Part shown: piece after piece, positions 37,208-49,705 of the stretch | Layout: every line of letters starts with the position of its first letter | Numbering within the stretch: position 1 is the stretch's first letter | Source of the DNA: Cardinalis cardinalis | Lineage: Eukaryota > Chordata > Aves > Passeriformes > Cardinalidae | Reading direction: 5' to 3' | DNA: 64,000 nucleotides | Assembly (NCBI GenBank): GCA_014549065.1 | Contig: JACDOX010000009.1 | Coordinates: forward strand, 7,631,192 to 7,695,191 | The notes under the pieces: model-generated | Seen by the model: the letters and a program-made list of their open reading frames with translations, nothing else | Database searches by the model: none | What the model was told of the DNA's origin: nothing | Position numbers and translations under genes: made by a program

Positions 37208-37485
37208 CTGAAAATAGTCACAGAAATGTCAGTCATCACCTAGCAAATGGTACATCTGCCATTCACTTATGAAGCAGTCAAACTACTGAGTTTAAAAAAC
37301 AAGCCAAACAAATGCTACATAAATAAACAGCTGCTTTATAGATAGGTATTAAAAAAAANCCAAACCCAAAATACAAGCACCCACATCATTTAAGCTCTAG
37401 GTGAAGTACATTATTTCTCTAGCAAACATCCATGTGATCAAAATCACCAACAGTGAGGACTCTACTTTGCAGGCTTACCAGTTAC

Positions 37486-37615
37486 AAAAAAAACCCAAAT
37501 CAAAACAAAAACAAACAACCCCAAAACAAACAAACAAAACCACCAAAAAAGCCCAAACAAAAACAAACAAAAACAACAACAACAAATCNAACCCAAAAAA
37601 NCCACAACAAAAAAA
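37486..37615. repeat. A/C-only low-complexity tract
   Basis: About 130 bases composed almost wholly of A and C on the + strand (runs such as caaacaaacaaaaccacc), so T/G-only in the COL28A1 transcript. It lies about 280 bases inside the intron, downstream of the 37139-37207 exon's acceptor side. Open frames in it are compositional artefacts. Confidence 0.85.
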
Positions 37616-40600
37616 TGTGCAAGCAAACCCATTTGGAAACATCACTGTTTTCCCATCATATTTTGCAGTGACCACATNACTAGGATGGACGAGGAGCTTA
37701 CTAGTGAAACCACGATCATGATGCTCTTAACTGATACTGTGCTTGTTCTGACACTAGAGAAATTCACCACTTCCAGAACTGTCANATTTAGGCATTTATG
37801 TAAACAGAATGAATTTTAATAGCATCAATATAGATTATAGCACTCTTTCTTTTTTTTAAAAAAGCCCTAATGTACATACATTTAGCTTGGCTTCTGAAGG
37901 AAAATAAAGCTTAAGTGATATAGTCTGCCTGTGTTTCTGCTTGTCTATGTTCATTCTCTTTTTTTCTTCCAGTGTATTTTGAACTCATTGATTGATTTCA
38001 GCCAAATTGATCAGAAATGTACAGGCCTTGACCATATTAATTTTNAACAGTTTTGGTGATAGCTGGAGGCTAGGTAACAGAGACAACTTTTTGACATTGT
38101 CAATTTATGCTTTTACTGAAGAACAAAGAAAATCCAGAGGGGACTCATCCCTCAACCATCGGGCAGAGAAAAGGCAGGTGAGGAGAAAATGAGAGCATCA
38201 GAGAGCTTGATGCTGCCCCTTGTGCTGCAGAAAAACCCAGCAAAGCAGGTGGAGTCAGGGGACATCAGTGATAAAGGGAATGAGCAGGGACAGATGAGGC
38301 AGTTTTGTTTTCCTCAGACCCTGAGTGTCCAAGTGAGGGAATAGGTACACATTCAACACTTGATTAGTAGAAAAGTCCCATCCATTCCTTGAAAAGAAAA
38401 AAGTAGCCTATAACTAATAAGTTAGAGATGCAGGATATTCTGATTTGTGTTTAGCTTGATATTCCTAAACCTATTCCTCTGCAGNCAAGTGCAAATAAAG
38501 AAATGCACTGAGAAGCTGCTGATCATCCAATATATTAAAAACAAAGCAGAAGAAATGGTATTTATTGACAAAATTAAAAAGAAATCATTATACAAACTCT
38601 TAATTTTTGCACTTGGAAAAGCTGTAGAAAGGGCTGTGCCTGCAGAGGGAGCATGCGATCTAGGACAGAGGTGCAAGTATAAATCACAAATCACAGATGT
38701 CACTTGAGTTGTGGTAGGTGAAATAAAACAGCATAATCAAACAGGTTAAAAAGGAAAAAAGCCCCAGAATCTTCTACTGATTTTCTTTATATTCTGGTAA
38801 GAAGTGTGCAGTCATTATAGTGACTGCTTTTAGGTGCAATTCCCAGGGTTCAGTCTCTAGTTATGCAAACATAATAGGGCCCAAACCACACTCAGGTATG
38901 AGGGATTTGGAGAGGTGGGAACTCTGATTACAAAGGCTAAGGCTCAGACTAAGTTTATAATGCTCTTCTTCCTGATGCAACATTTGGCTTTTGAATTTCT
39001 TTCCTGTTTCATCCAAAGCACTAGAGANTGGCCAGTTTGAGTCATGGCATGGTATATGGATGCTCTTAGCTTTAAATTGCTGTGTCAGGGTGATTGGGTA
39101 AAACTAAGTGCCATGTTCAGCTGGGAGGAAATTTTTCCCTCAGATGACCTAAGGCATTTTTATCAGACCTTCCTTGGCAATGCAAAGAGACAAGACATTG
39201 ACAATGTATCCATCTTCCTACCTAGTACCTTCTATTATCAAAGGAATATTTATTTGTTCTCAGTGTCCCCACAACCTCAATACAATTTTAAGCTGTTTGT
39301 ANGCCAACTCTTCATGAGCAGAAGTTGTGCAGAACAGCCAGAGCTTTTCCTGACCAAGCCTCCCTCTGGAATCTGCCAGAGATGTCAGAGCTAAGAGAAA
39401 CAGATATTGCATTAAAAGGTACTTTTTTAGGAGATCCTGCAATACTGTGGCCTGTTAAATAGCCTGTGAGCTGCTGTAGTGGAAACTGAATGGGAGGTTA
39501 CCAAACATAAATTATTCCTTATGGCCCAGTACCCAGTACACCTAAAACCTGCTCTTAGACCAGCTCTGACCAAAAACAGCCTAAGGGTGACCTGAAGTCA
39601 TCTGCCTCTTCCTCCCATGGGTAACACAGTCTTCCACAGGGTCGTTGCAGGTGAAGGATTGAGTTTTAGCCTCACATGCTTAGTTAATACCAGATGTCTC
39701 ATTGAAAAGCTCTTTTGTAGAGCTTTATAGTAATCCTCACAGTTTCTGTATTTCTTGGTTTAAAGAAAAAGACTTTTATTTTGCTTTATGAGTTGTGAAG
39801 TGGAGCAGTTCTTTTTCCTAAGGTGTCATACTAAATTGTCCTTAAGGGAATTCATTTCAAAAACGATTAATACTGTTCTTTGATGAGGTCTAATTTATTT
39901 CCTGTATTGTGCTTGTAGACAAGCTTGACACCATCAGTAAAACAGTGAACTAGAAAAACACTGCTGAAGCAAGTTATAAAGAGCTGAGTCAAGACACTGT
40001 AAAGTGCATAATTCCAATGTCTATTCTGTGCCTTGTATTCAAGAAAGAAACCATTAAATGGCCTAATGGTCAACTGAAAAGTAAATCTTGGTTTTCCCAA
40101 TATATATACCTCATTTACTGTGAAGGATGTGTGTTTGATACTGAAACATACAGCAGACACTGCAATACTCTCTTTAGTGAGAGTTAATGGATATAACGGT
40201 ATTTGTAAGAACAACATATTTTTTAAAAAAGGTATTACATCTCTACTTTCCACATTTTAGTTCAAATATGCAAGCCCCAAGCTGCAAAAGTTGTTTATAT
40301 TGCAACTGGATCCACTCCAAATGTTCAGGCACGAGGGACTTTGCTAAGGATTTCAATAATCTTCCTGCTATCCAGTTACTTGCTTTATTTCTAGCACTGG
40401 GCTCTTGCTCTTCAATGTCTGTAACTCACCTCCTAGTTGGCAACAGTGCTTTTAAATCAATTTTTTATTATATTCTGACATTATGTGCTTCTGTTTTAAT
40501 GCTACAGAACATAGGGTTCTGCCAAGACTGAATGCATCCCACATGTTTCAGTTTTGTTTTCATGTGAATTTGACCTCTGATACATAAAATTCCTGTCTAG

Positions 40601-40779
40601 CAGTGTGCACATATGTGAGCCATTTCTGAATGCCAAGAGAACAGAGCTTTGATTCAGATGAGTGGAACATTCCTTTATAATGATCCTCAAAGGAATTTCA
40701 AATTAACTAGTGTGTAAATTTATGAGCCTCTTTTATCAAATAAATGTTCATTTTTTATATGCAGAGATTCTTGCTGCTC

Positions 40780-40814
40780 TTTTTTTTTTTTTTTTTTTTT
40801 TGGGGGGGGGGGGG
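40780..40814. repeat. T(22)G(13) homopolymer pair
   Basis: An uninterrupted run of 22 T is followed directly by 13 G on the + strand, reading C(13)A(22) in the COL28A1 transcript direction. Such adjacent homopolymers are slippage-prone and the exact length may be unreliable. Confidence 0.85.
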
Positions 40815-42049
40815 TTGTATAAAAGGTAGCCAGTGCATTTATATTTCATTTGAAAAAACAGAATATTTTCCATTTTATGAACCAAGTTCGAGGGGAATTC
40901 TTTCAATTCAAGTGAATTCTTTTTCCTTGTGGCACCTTTGCTACCAAGATGTTATGCAAAGATTAAAAAATCAGAATGTAATATGGGCAAAAAATCAGGG
41001 AATGAGAAGAGATGTTTACATATTTAGTTTCTTTTTTTCCAGTGCACTCTTTACTATGTCTGGTGTGGATAAAGAGAAGTAAATCAGACATGTTACATCT
41101 TGTTGGATAATGCTTGCTTTGGTCCATTACTCACACACTGCAAAAGCTACAGCTGCTCACTCTGCACAGAACAACAAACGTTTCACTCAACATGACTAAC
41201 ACACAAATCTAAGAGCATCATCAAAAAGAAGCCTTCCTATTTTAAAGTAAAAAATGCAAATTATTTACTAGATGTTTTTAACTATTAGATGTTTTTAACT
41301 CCTGATTTTTTTATTATCCTGACAGAGTGTTAGACAAGCGTTACTCTGAGCAGGCAGGTTTGGTGGGCAATACCACACTGTAATACTAATAAAACATGTA
41401 GATCCATGAAAAATTTTCACACAAAATTTGGTGCAAGCATGATTTGCCTAATTGTGCTGTGTTGCTTTCAAAGACAGCTACTCTGCAGGGTTCTGTTTTT
41501 CAGTAACTTGGACTTCAGATTCAAACTACCTAATTCTGACAATTTTTGTGAAAANGGAGATGACTTGATAGAAATAAGATACTTTTAATTTACATGGCAA
41601 CCCTAATCTGACCTGGAATTATCAGGAAACACAATAGTGANAACTATATATCAGTTTGGTTTTACCTAAGATAAGGATAAGAGAATCTATTACTAGACAT
41701 TCAATTGTACTATTAGCAATATTAAATATAATGAAAATATTAGAAACTCACATCCTGGTCTCAGCTATTTCACCTTGGTTTAGTGAAATCTGGGTCACAG
41801 TACCACAGGCCTTTTGCCAAATTTATTATTAATTTATAATTTCCACTAACACAACACAGATCATATCCCCTCACAAAAAGATGCTACCAACAAACCCCAT
41901 TTACTAGCACCATGAATAGAATTCACCCCACATATCTTGAGGAATGGTGATACTTTTTATGCTGTTCAAGGCTGGAGAAGGGACCAACAAATAAGGATTT
42001 GATGTCTTTATAAAGGAATATGAACAGCTCTCTTCAACTGGCAATGATT

Positions 42050-42292
42050 AACATTACTCAGAGCCAAGTTCATCAAGCCTGAATGTCAACCTGGCAGTAG
42101 CACAGTAACCCCACATCCACTGAACAACATCACCCAGTGCCAGATCCAGACACCTCTTNAACACCTCNAGGAATGGTGACTCCACCACTTCTCCAGGCAA
42201 ACNATCCCAGTGCTTGACCAGTGAAAAACTTTTTTCTAATATCTAATCTGAATCTCNCTCTCTCAGACTAAGCCATGTAACAGCTACCTTAC
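42050..42292 (-). mobile_element. CR1 LINE 3' fragment, - orientation
   Basis: On the + strand the block near 42170-42260 reads ggtgactccaccacttctcc then cagtgcttgaccagtgaaaa and tttctaatatctaatctgaa, which is the reverse complement of the CR1 3' region. It contains four N bases. It lies in the 7-kb COL28A1 intron, in the same orientation as the gene. The 5' part is missing and the ends are approximate. Confidence 0.78.
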
Positions 42293-44255
42293 GATTTAAT
42301 TAAATATATACGTCATTTTATTGCAAGACTTACAGTGATTTCAGAATAACTGTGATAAAAATACTAGATGCCATGTTCACCACTGCAAAAAGTGGGCATA
42401 TTTATTTTTACTTTACACCTTTTACCCATTCATCCCCAATGCATTTCATGATCCCATACTGTACTTCCATCATGCATGATCTAGGTTGGAAGTTTTCTGA
42501 TAATTATACAGCTGAAGAGTTTCTTGTCCCAGCAATTACATGAATTCATGGTTGTAAGAACAGAATGGACTTGTGACTCATCTTTGAATCTCTGATATAA
42601 AACAGTCACCATGATTTTTCCNAGTATATTTTTGTATAGCTGTATATTTGTGATACTTTTCAGAAAACATCCACAAACACTGACTTTAAAACTTCCAGTT
42701 GTGAGAAATTTCACTGCAATAATTCTAGTGGTTATCTTTCATTTAAAAAAAGGAAATTATTTATTTCTATTTTGGATTTTACTAAAATTTATTTCTATTA
42801 CTCTCCTCTATTTCCACCGAAGTTGTGATATACACTTCTGGACTTCATAATCCTTCAACCATGGCATCATAGTGGGAGATCATATTTTTTGATAATGTGA
42901 CTTTCCAATTCCTTCTCATTGGGAAACAATACATTCCAGAATTATGCATTTAGGAAGCAAGGAACAATTCAGATGTAATGATACCCCTAGACATCCTGAA
43001 GTCANAAGTTAAGTCTTTATCAATATCTGCCTTGATAATTTCATACAAGATTCTAGGATTTTAATGAAATGTTCTTCTGTAGTATCAAGAATCNTGTATT
43101 ATAAGACTACATTATAGCAAGCCTGATATTTCTATTTGGAAAGATACAGTCTCACACAGAAAAATATAATTAGTTTAGCCATTTAAAAAAANTTATATTG
43201 AATAATATAACTGAAATCACTTTTAGTTCATGCATTACCTGATGTGAAATGCCTTGTATTGATGGGCATTAATTCANAAGAGAAGCATAAAGCCAGGTTT
43301 CCCAGATCCCAATGCCATTGGGACCATCCTGTGGTAATTCTAAAGTCAAGTCATTCTAAGAATGAATGTCCTTCAATTTTTCCTTTACTGTGGATGTTAT
43401 TGAGAGATAATTGCAGTTTATTTAAAATGTAAATTCTCCTGTTCAGAGAACTGAAGTTGAAAGTTCCTTCTGTTTGGAAAAAANTTGTTTGGGCAATATT
43501 TCTTTCGCTTCCTTCTGCAACAGGCTNCCTGNTTTTTATTTCACATGTGCAATGAGNAAATCATTAATAAAACCACTCTGGGATATTTTAAAGCAATTTG
43601 TTGTATGATTCTAGTCTTAAGTCTCTTTTTCTGACTTTTTGCAACATAACAATTACTATGTGACTTTTTGGCTGATTTATACTGCTTATAGTTTCATAAG
43701 ACTTTAGCTATTCTGTGTCTTATGGAAAACCTTGGAAGAGTTTCAGTATTGTACTTCAAATACNTTTATCAGCTTTTTCGTTGTTTGGGATTTTTTGTGA
43801 GTTTTTCCTCTAAACAAATAAACAAATTATTTTAGATAAAGGTTTATACTCTTCTCTTAGGAATCCAACTTAAAAGATATCTAAGTACTTCCATGTAACC
43901 CTCAACTTATTTTTTGGCCTCATCCCTCACACTTCTGCCAGAGAAAGGAAGGGCATAATTATTAGGCAATACTGTGCTTGTGCTGGATCCTGACTTCCAT
44001 CAGNATCTAGAAGCTTCCTGGGCTTTGGATGTATGGAAAACCTGCAAATTTGTATCCAGTCTGAGGATAAAGTGAGAACTNGTTTCTGTCACATCAGAAA
44101 AGTCTATCACAAGCTTTTCTTCCNACAGAAATGAAAAGTGGGAGATGAGAATGCAGCATTTTGTCATATATTTGTCGTTCTTATCCAATGCATTTGTTGG
44201 AAGATGTCTACCTTGTTTACAAGTCAGGTGCATTGGTCTATCATTGGACAAATAC

Positions 44256-44324
44256 CTTTGGTCCAGCATCTCCCACACCTTTTGGTCCTTCTGGTCCTGC
44301 AGGGCCTGCTGGTCCTGGAGGTCC
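44256..44324 (-). CDS. COL28A1: COL28A1 collagen exon, 69 nt, imperfection GVGDAG
   Basis: Starts GPPGPAGPAG, the most Pro/Ala-rich exon of the set. Residues 16-21 are G-V-G-D-A-G. Acceptor ctctgctgtaccag, donor AAG|gtattt. Confidence 0.94.
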
Positions 44325-45789
44325 CTGGTACAGCAGAGAAATAAGGCATGTGTCAATAGTTGTCTTAAGGTACTTGTGTTTTTCAACAAAGAAGAGAATT
44401 TCTTCACATTTATTTTTAGGGAAACCTAAAAAGACTCAGGTTGGTGGAAAAAAGTACAACTCTTGACTTAAGAACATTGTTCTCAGCTCAAGGAAAAGAG
44501 TGAGAAAGCAGACATTGCTCCATGATTCATATGCTGCAAGCATTGGACAACTGAAATACCAGAGCAAACCCATCTAAATTTAGGGGTTAGGTAACCCTAA
44601 CATATTTNTGTGTACTTGTGTTTGGTAGTCTGTTCTCCCAAACTCTCTGCTCAATTCATCTGCCCCTTCAGCTGCCTTTCATACTGCTGGAGGCATTCCC
44701 AGGCTCCCTTCCAGGATTCATAGAGCAGATGGCTTTGACCTACCCTGCTACCTACTTAGCCACATAAATNTTGCCCACGTCTGACAGTGCTTTATGAAGT
44801 TGGTCTTTCCAGCTCATCGNGCACAGAATGGCAGGGGAAAGATGTTACCATGAGACAGCACAACAGAACCTCTGTACATTACACAACATGAAATGTGTCA
44901 GGTACGTGGCATTACACCAGGAGTTCTGAGTGAATGCCTCCTGTAATAATTCCAATCCCAAAGGACCTTCTCAGCATCAGTTTGAATGATAGGAAATTGG
45001 AGCTGAGTACGAATTTGGAAGCCCTCAGGTCCCACCTCAGTGCATTTGTGAGTGCTGGGGAGGGTTGTAGTTTGAAATAAAGCTGGATTAGACACATTAA
45101 GAAAATAGTGCTAGTAGAAGTTTGACATGTGGTGGTTGAAGGACTGCAACAGTATTTCCACTTTCTAGTGGAAAAGAGAGAGACTGGTCAAACGTGTCTA
45201 TGTGGGTTTGTGTGACTGAAATTTAGGATGATACATCCCTGTAATGCAATGTGCCAGCTGNAAAACTCAGATATTAATTCCTTATGAAGCCAACCATCAG
45301 AAAAGCAAGAGGTGAAAAATCTTCAAATTAGAGGATTTAACTGCCCAGTATGAAAAACAGCTGAAAATCCAAGGAACTAGAACTGCAAAATTTGGTCAAG
45401 CAGATGGTATTAGAAATCTTGATCAGAGAAGAGTAAAGAAAAGGGAGGCAGAAAAGTAATTCAAAATAGTGATTATATTTAAACACAAATGAGCAGCCAT
45501 AAAGATTTTTATGGAATTATATGGTGTTCCTTTCATGACAATGAAATGAGAACCATTTATGTCCAGTTCCAGCTGCTTGTACAACTGCTACCGTATCTAG
45601 AAAAAGGGCTTCAAAATATCCATGANACATTTAAATTAGCTAAAGGATGATTAACTGCACTTAGTTAGGTAACTAAATCTAAGCAACTAAATATTGTGCT
45701 ATCACATAGTAATTTTGTTGGGTTTTTTTTTGTTGTTTGTTTGGTTTGGTTTTTTTGAACACAAAGTACAGAATTAAAACTCTACTTAC
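44325..45789 (-). other. COL28A1: COL28A1 intron (about 1.5 kb)
   Basis: No exon recognised. A T/G-rich stretch at 45717-45757 reads A/C-rich in the transcript, shortly after the donor of the 45790 exon. Confidence 0.55.
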
Positions 45790-45861
45790 AGCTTCACCTT
45801 TGTCACCTTTGTCAGCTTTTGGTCCTTCAGGTCCAGGTGGTCCAGGTAGTCCTCGGTGCCC
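45790..45861 (-). CDS. COL28A1: COL28A1 collagen exon, 72 nt, with Gly-to-Ala position
   Basis: Eight triplets starting GHRGLPGPPG. The sixth triplet is Ala-Asp-Lys instead of Gly-X-Y (GPK-ADK-GDK), from GCT where GGT would keep the repeat. Acceptor gttttgttttag, donor GCT|gtaagt. Length and phase are otherwise regular. Confidence 0.93.
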
Positions 45862-48241
45862 CTAAAACAAAACAGGAANTCAGAAATTGTGCCACTACCT
45901 GGACTATCACAGTATAAAGAATATCAACAAATATATAAGGAAGCTATTTAAAATCTTTTTGGAAATGTAGAATAGCAGTCACCAGCTCTTAAAATTCATT
46001 CACAAAGTTTAGGAATTGCTATGCTTTTTTTATTGTGGTTTCAATTGAATTAATTAAAATTTTAGAATAATAAGAATTCTTATTAGGAAGTTGTTAATTT
46101 CTGGATTTGCTGTTGCAGAGAGAAATTTCCAGAGCATTGAACTTTGTATTNGGCCCATAGGAAGCTAAATTTATTTTCAAAACCAAACTTTTTATCATTT
46201 TATGNGTAAGTTTGAGCAATAAGGACTGAATTCAGAATACTGAAACATGATATGCCAGCCTTAAGTTATATGTGCACATTTTGCACTTCCAAGTAATCAC
46301 ATTGGTTCTCTNATACAGTAAAGCAAAACTTCATTCTGCAAGGGAAAGTAGGAAAATAAAGACATACAACAGTTATTAGAAAAAGAGCAGTCTAAAATGC
46401 TCTCTTATCAAGAGACAATCACTCCTTCTGTTGACCCTTCCACCAATTCCCACTAAANGTTTGTGCATCTGCAAAACCTCAATGCTTCCTTTCATGGCCA
46501 GACAAGAAGCAAATAGCAAACTTTTCCTCTTTCCTCACTCCAGTGAGAGTTTTTCTGACATTTTATGACAAAATTAGCTGAGCTTGAAATAGACTGTTCA
46601 CAGAACCCAGAAAGAAAATATGTTGCTTTGAAGCATCTCTGAGGGTATGCTGCTGGTCTGTACTGTAGATGCTCACGTGAGAGCACCAGCAATGGGAAAT
46701 CCTCATGGATGAGTGTAGGTCTGAGCACAGTAAGGATATTGTGGCTGTACAGAGAGAGCTGTACGCCCTTCACTCCATCCCACAGAACCAAGAAATGTTG
46801 ATACACTCTACGAAAGAGTGCTGCAGAGAGCTGTCAACAACTTCTTGAGTGTTGTTAATGTACATAGGTACAACATATCCTCAAGAATAATTACACACAA
46901 ATATACGATTATTTCCCTGTCTNCTCCAGTAAAAGGAAATAACAAGGAAAATAAAATTACAAGGGACAGAAAACTGTTGTTTCATTGCGCATTGTGCCTG
47001 TAAATTTCTACAATATTATGATACTTCAAGAAATCAAGAAGAGAGATCAGTTAGCAGCTCAGACCTCAGCACCTGGTCTGTCTGAATNCAATGTCCATGT
47101 CTGGACAACAAACCAGCTTATATTTTAGTTGGATATACAACTAAAACAAACTTTTGGCCAAAATCTCCTGATGAGTCTCTCCAATGAATGTCTCTACCAT
47201 AGACACAAATAATGTATTCTTATTAACCAATTTAGTTCTATCAGAAAAATGGAAGAGAGGCTTTAAGTTACACGTCATAGGTTTAGGCTAGCAGGTAGGT
47301 AAATGAAGAAAGACAAGGTAGACTCAATGTTCTGGGTAAGATGAAACCCTGAAATTACTTTAGATGAAATGTGGATAGTGATCCATTTACTTATGCCTAA
47401 GTAAATTTTATATAGTAGGTCATTCCTGTATGAATCACGTCCATTCTTGAACNCAGTGGGAGAGTTTCACTGAGAGACTTTAAACAGATGCTGACCACCA
47501 GATTCAAACTGTGTCAGCTCTTGAAGATGTCTCTTCATGTCTCCTAATTTTCAAATGATGAAATTTTGGTCCACCTCTGTAAAAATTTACACAACCAGCA
47601 TTCTTCTAGATCATAAATAGCTTTATAATGGAAAGTCAATTTCACCTCTTCCTGATTCTTAATATCCATAGATCTTATATTGTGAATAAAAATAGAAATG
47701 TTTCAGAAATGTTTGATAACATTTTTATTTAACAAGAAAGGAAAACATAAATCATGGGTTCATATCCGTTTTTACGTCTAATCTCACTACAGTAAAAAAC
47801 AGCCAAACAGATGTTTTCATTTAATCCCAGCAGGCCACTGTAAATACCAAATACATACTAACACATTCTCTTCTGTGAGAATTGGGATTTTTTCATGTGT
47901 CTGGGCTAGCTATTAGTAGCATAACCATAAACGCTATAAATCTACTTAGGTCAAATCTACGGCCAAATCTTATATAAGAAACAGTTCTCCAGTCCAGATT
48001 ATTCTGTTGAGGCTTTTTAAACAGTCACACAAGAGATGGCCTAGGAGCAATTCTGGGACTACTGCTTCCCACAGTCCNGTGGTGTCTGGAAGAGAAAATC
48101 ACAGCGACTCCCTCTAAGTCAGCGCACTGCTAAGAGAGTAAATGCCCCTGCTGCCACAGATAGTCTGCTAAATNAATTCCTCTGCTTTTCCAGCCTTTCC
48201 AGGGCAGATTCTAAAGTGTAGTACTGTGGTAAAATGGATGG

Positions 48242-48583
48242 TGTTTGCTGCTACCTTCCTGAAAGCATCTTCTGAGAAAGCCACTTGGGCAAGTACAGTC
48301 ACTCAATCCACACTNACACCACAGCTAGGTCAGCAAAGAAAGAGGGAAAGGGTCTCTGCGTAGAACTTCAGCAAGGTTTATTGCAGAGTCACACCAAAGG
48401 AGTCCAGGGACAAAAGCCAAACAGGGCAGGGTCCTGGGTTAAGTATGGGGTCACAGCCAATCATTTGGAGGCACAGGGGTAGTACAAAGGGCAGGGCAAA
48501 AGGCAATGACCTATGGGGAAAGGGTAGATTAACATAACACTGCAGAGGATCATGGGAGAAGCCCCTTTTGACTCTCCCTAACA
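48242..48583 (-). mobile_element. Solo LTR of an endogenous retrovirus, - orientation
   Basis: Read on the minus strand, the segment begins TGTTAGGGAGAGTC at 48583, runs through a U3-like, C-rich region with atgattggctgtgacc, reaches an AATAAA (48377-48382 on the + strand) followed by accttgctgaagttctacgc and a cagagaccctttccctc U5-like tail, and ends near 48242. This order is that of a retroviral LTR. No internal genes flank it. The 5' end is well marked, but the 3' end is estimated because I saw no clear target-site duplication. It lies in the same orientation as COL28A1, inside an intron. Confidence 0.75.
48377..48382 (-). terminator. LTR poly(A) signal (AATAAA on - strand)
   Basis: The canonical hexamer of the intronic LTR, in sense with COL28A1. 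It could support premature polyadenylation, but this is not shown by the sequence. Confidence 0.5.
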
Positions 48584-49636
48584 GTGAGGCACTCTCCAAG
48601 GCAGTGGTAAATTCTTCCAGGGCAATATACTAGAAGCTTCCCTAATAAGCTTAAAGGCCTCCATACTAAAGCAGTTTTCTAAAGTAGTAATATAAAGATA
48701 GTTCCTTCCACACCCTTTCAAAACAACAACAAAAAATGTATATAAACGTAAATCTTGCATCCATGGTGATTAAAAATAAAATAAAACAGCAATTATAATC
48801 AAAACCTAATTGATTAAGGATATGACTGCACAACTAAGTCATGTTCATCACTCCTTTTTATAAGAATAATAGAGTGAAGTAATTAATATATTATAGACAA
48901 AGGAAATTTGGAGTTTTCAAAAATCAGAAATAAAAGTTTCTGAACGGTTCAATGTGCTATTCAGCATCCTCTGGTAGAGGTACTGGTAGAACTGTGTCAA
49001 GCCAGGAGTAAATACCATTACTGGTAAAACATTATCCTGCAAAATCTATTGAATTAAGTGGCTTTATTTTGAGTTACATTGTGTTAGGCAGGCATACACT
49101 AATTGATTTCTGAATTTGGGTCTATTGTCTATATTTCCACAAAGTGAAGTGATGGAATTGAGCAGAATATTTTATATGCAGACATGGTAAAGGGAAAAAA
49201 ATGCTTCTGAAGAAGGTTCCAAATTTTAGTTTGGAAAAGAGATAATAAGAATGGTACCTTTCCCTGAAATACTCCCTTATCAGAAGTGGCAGAAGTCTTA
49301 CAGAAAGTTGCAGCCCAGATGGCAAGTGACAGAAGTACAATATGATATAAAGTGTGTTAGTGGGAAAGAGGTAAATTTGAAGAACTGTTCCTGATGAAGA
49401 CTTCCTATGGGAAGTTGTAGGGTGAGGTACACTGGACTAGTTATCTATACANTTTTGTGTTTCTTCTTTGTAAAGATAAGTGTATTTTAAAAGTAGACAT
49501 AACCTGGAATGATGGAAAAGTTGAAGAATTAGTGAAGTCCTNTACTTAAAAGGTTCAAGTGGTCTCTATATTTTCACAGGAGTTTTGCTATGTCTCACAC
49601 TTATTTACTTTCTATCTTTTGTCTAAAAACTCCTAC

Positions 49637-49705
49637 CGTTGGTCCCATTATTGAATTTCCAGGACGTCCATCATCTCCCGGTGGTCCCTGGTACCCTGGA
49701 TCCCC
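49637..49705 (-). CDS. COL28A1: COL28A1 collagen exon, 69 nt, imperfection GNSIMG
   Basis: Starts GDPGYQGPPG. Residues 16-21 are G-N-S-I-M-G. The exon ends in Thr (ACG) instead of the usual Lys. Acceptor ctttgcatag, donor ACG|gtagga. Confidence 0.93.

Larger units (their letters stand above)
37208..44255 (-). other. COL28A1: COL28A1 largest intron in window (about 7 kb)
   Basis: No further collagen exon was found. It holds an A/C-only low-complexity tract (37486-37615), a T/G homopolymer pair (40780-40814), a 17-bp tandem pair (tagatgtttttaact at about 41270-41300) and a CR1 fragment (about 42050-42292). Frames such as 39044-39394 (+) have no domain. Confidence 0.6.
45862..49636 (-). other. 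COL28A1: COL28A1 intron (about 3.8 kb) with solo LTR
   Basis: No exon recognised. The only clear insertion is the solo LTR at about 48242-48583. Confidence 0.6.

Noticed and set aside
37401..37721. Lys/Gln/Thr/Asn-rich frames on both strands
   Set aside because: Artefact of the A/C-only low-complexity tract.
39044..39394. 116-codon + strand frame in a COL28A1 intron
   Set aside because: No domain and opposite to the host gene; likely chance.
44161..44466. + strand frame with a collagen-like stretch (FGPSGPAGPAGPGGP)
   Set aside because: It is the reverse complement of the true minus-strand collagen exon at 44256-44324: GGN/CCN codons read as Gly/Pro on both strands. The minus reading has matched splice sites and phase; the plus reading does not.
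48378..48599. 73-codon minus-strand frame near 48.5 kb
   Set aside because: It falls inside the U3-like part of a solo LTR, which does not code for protein.
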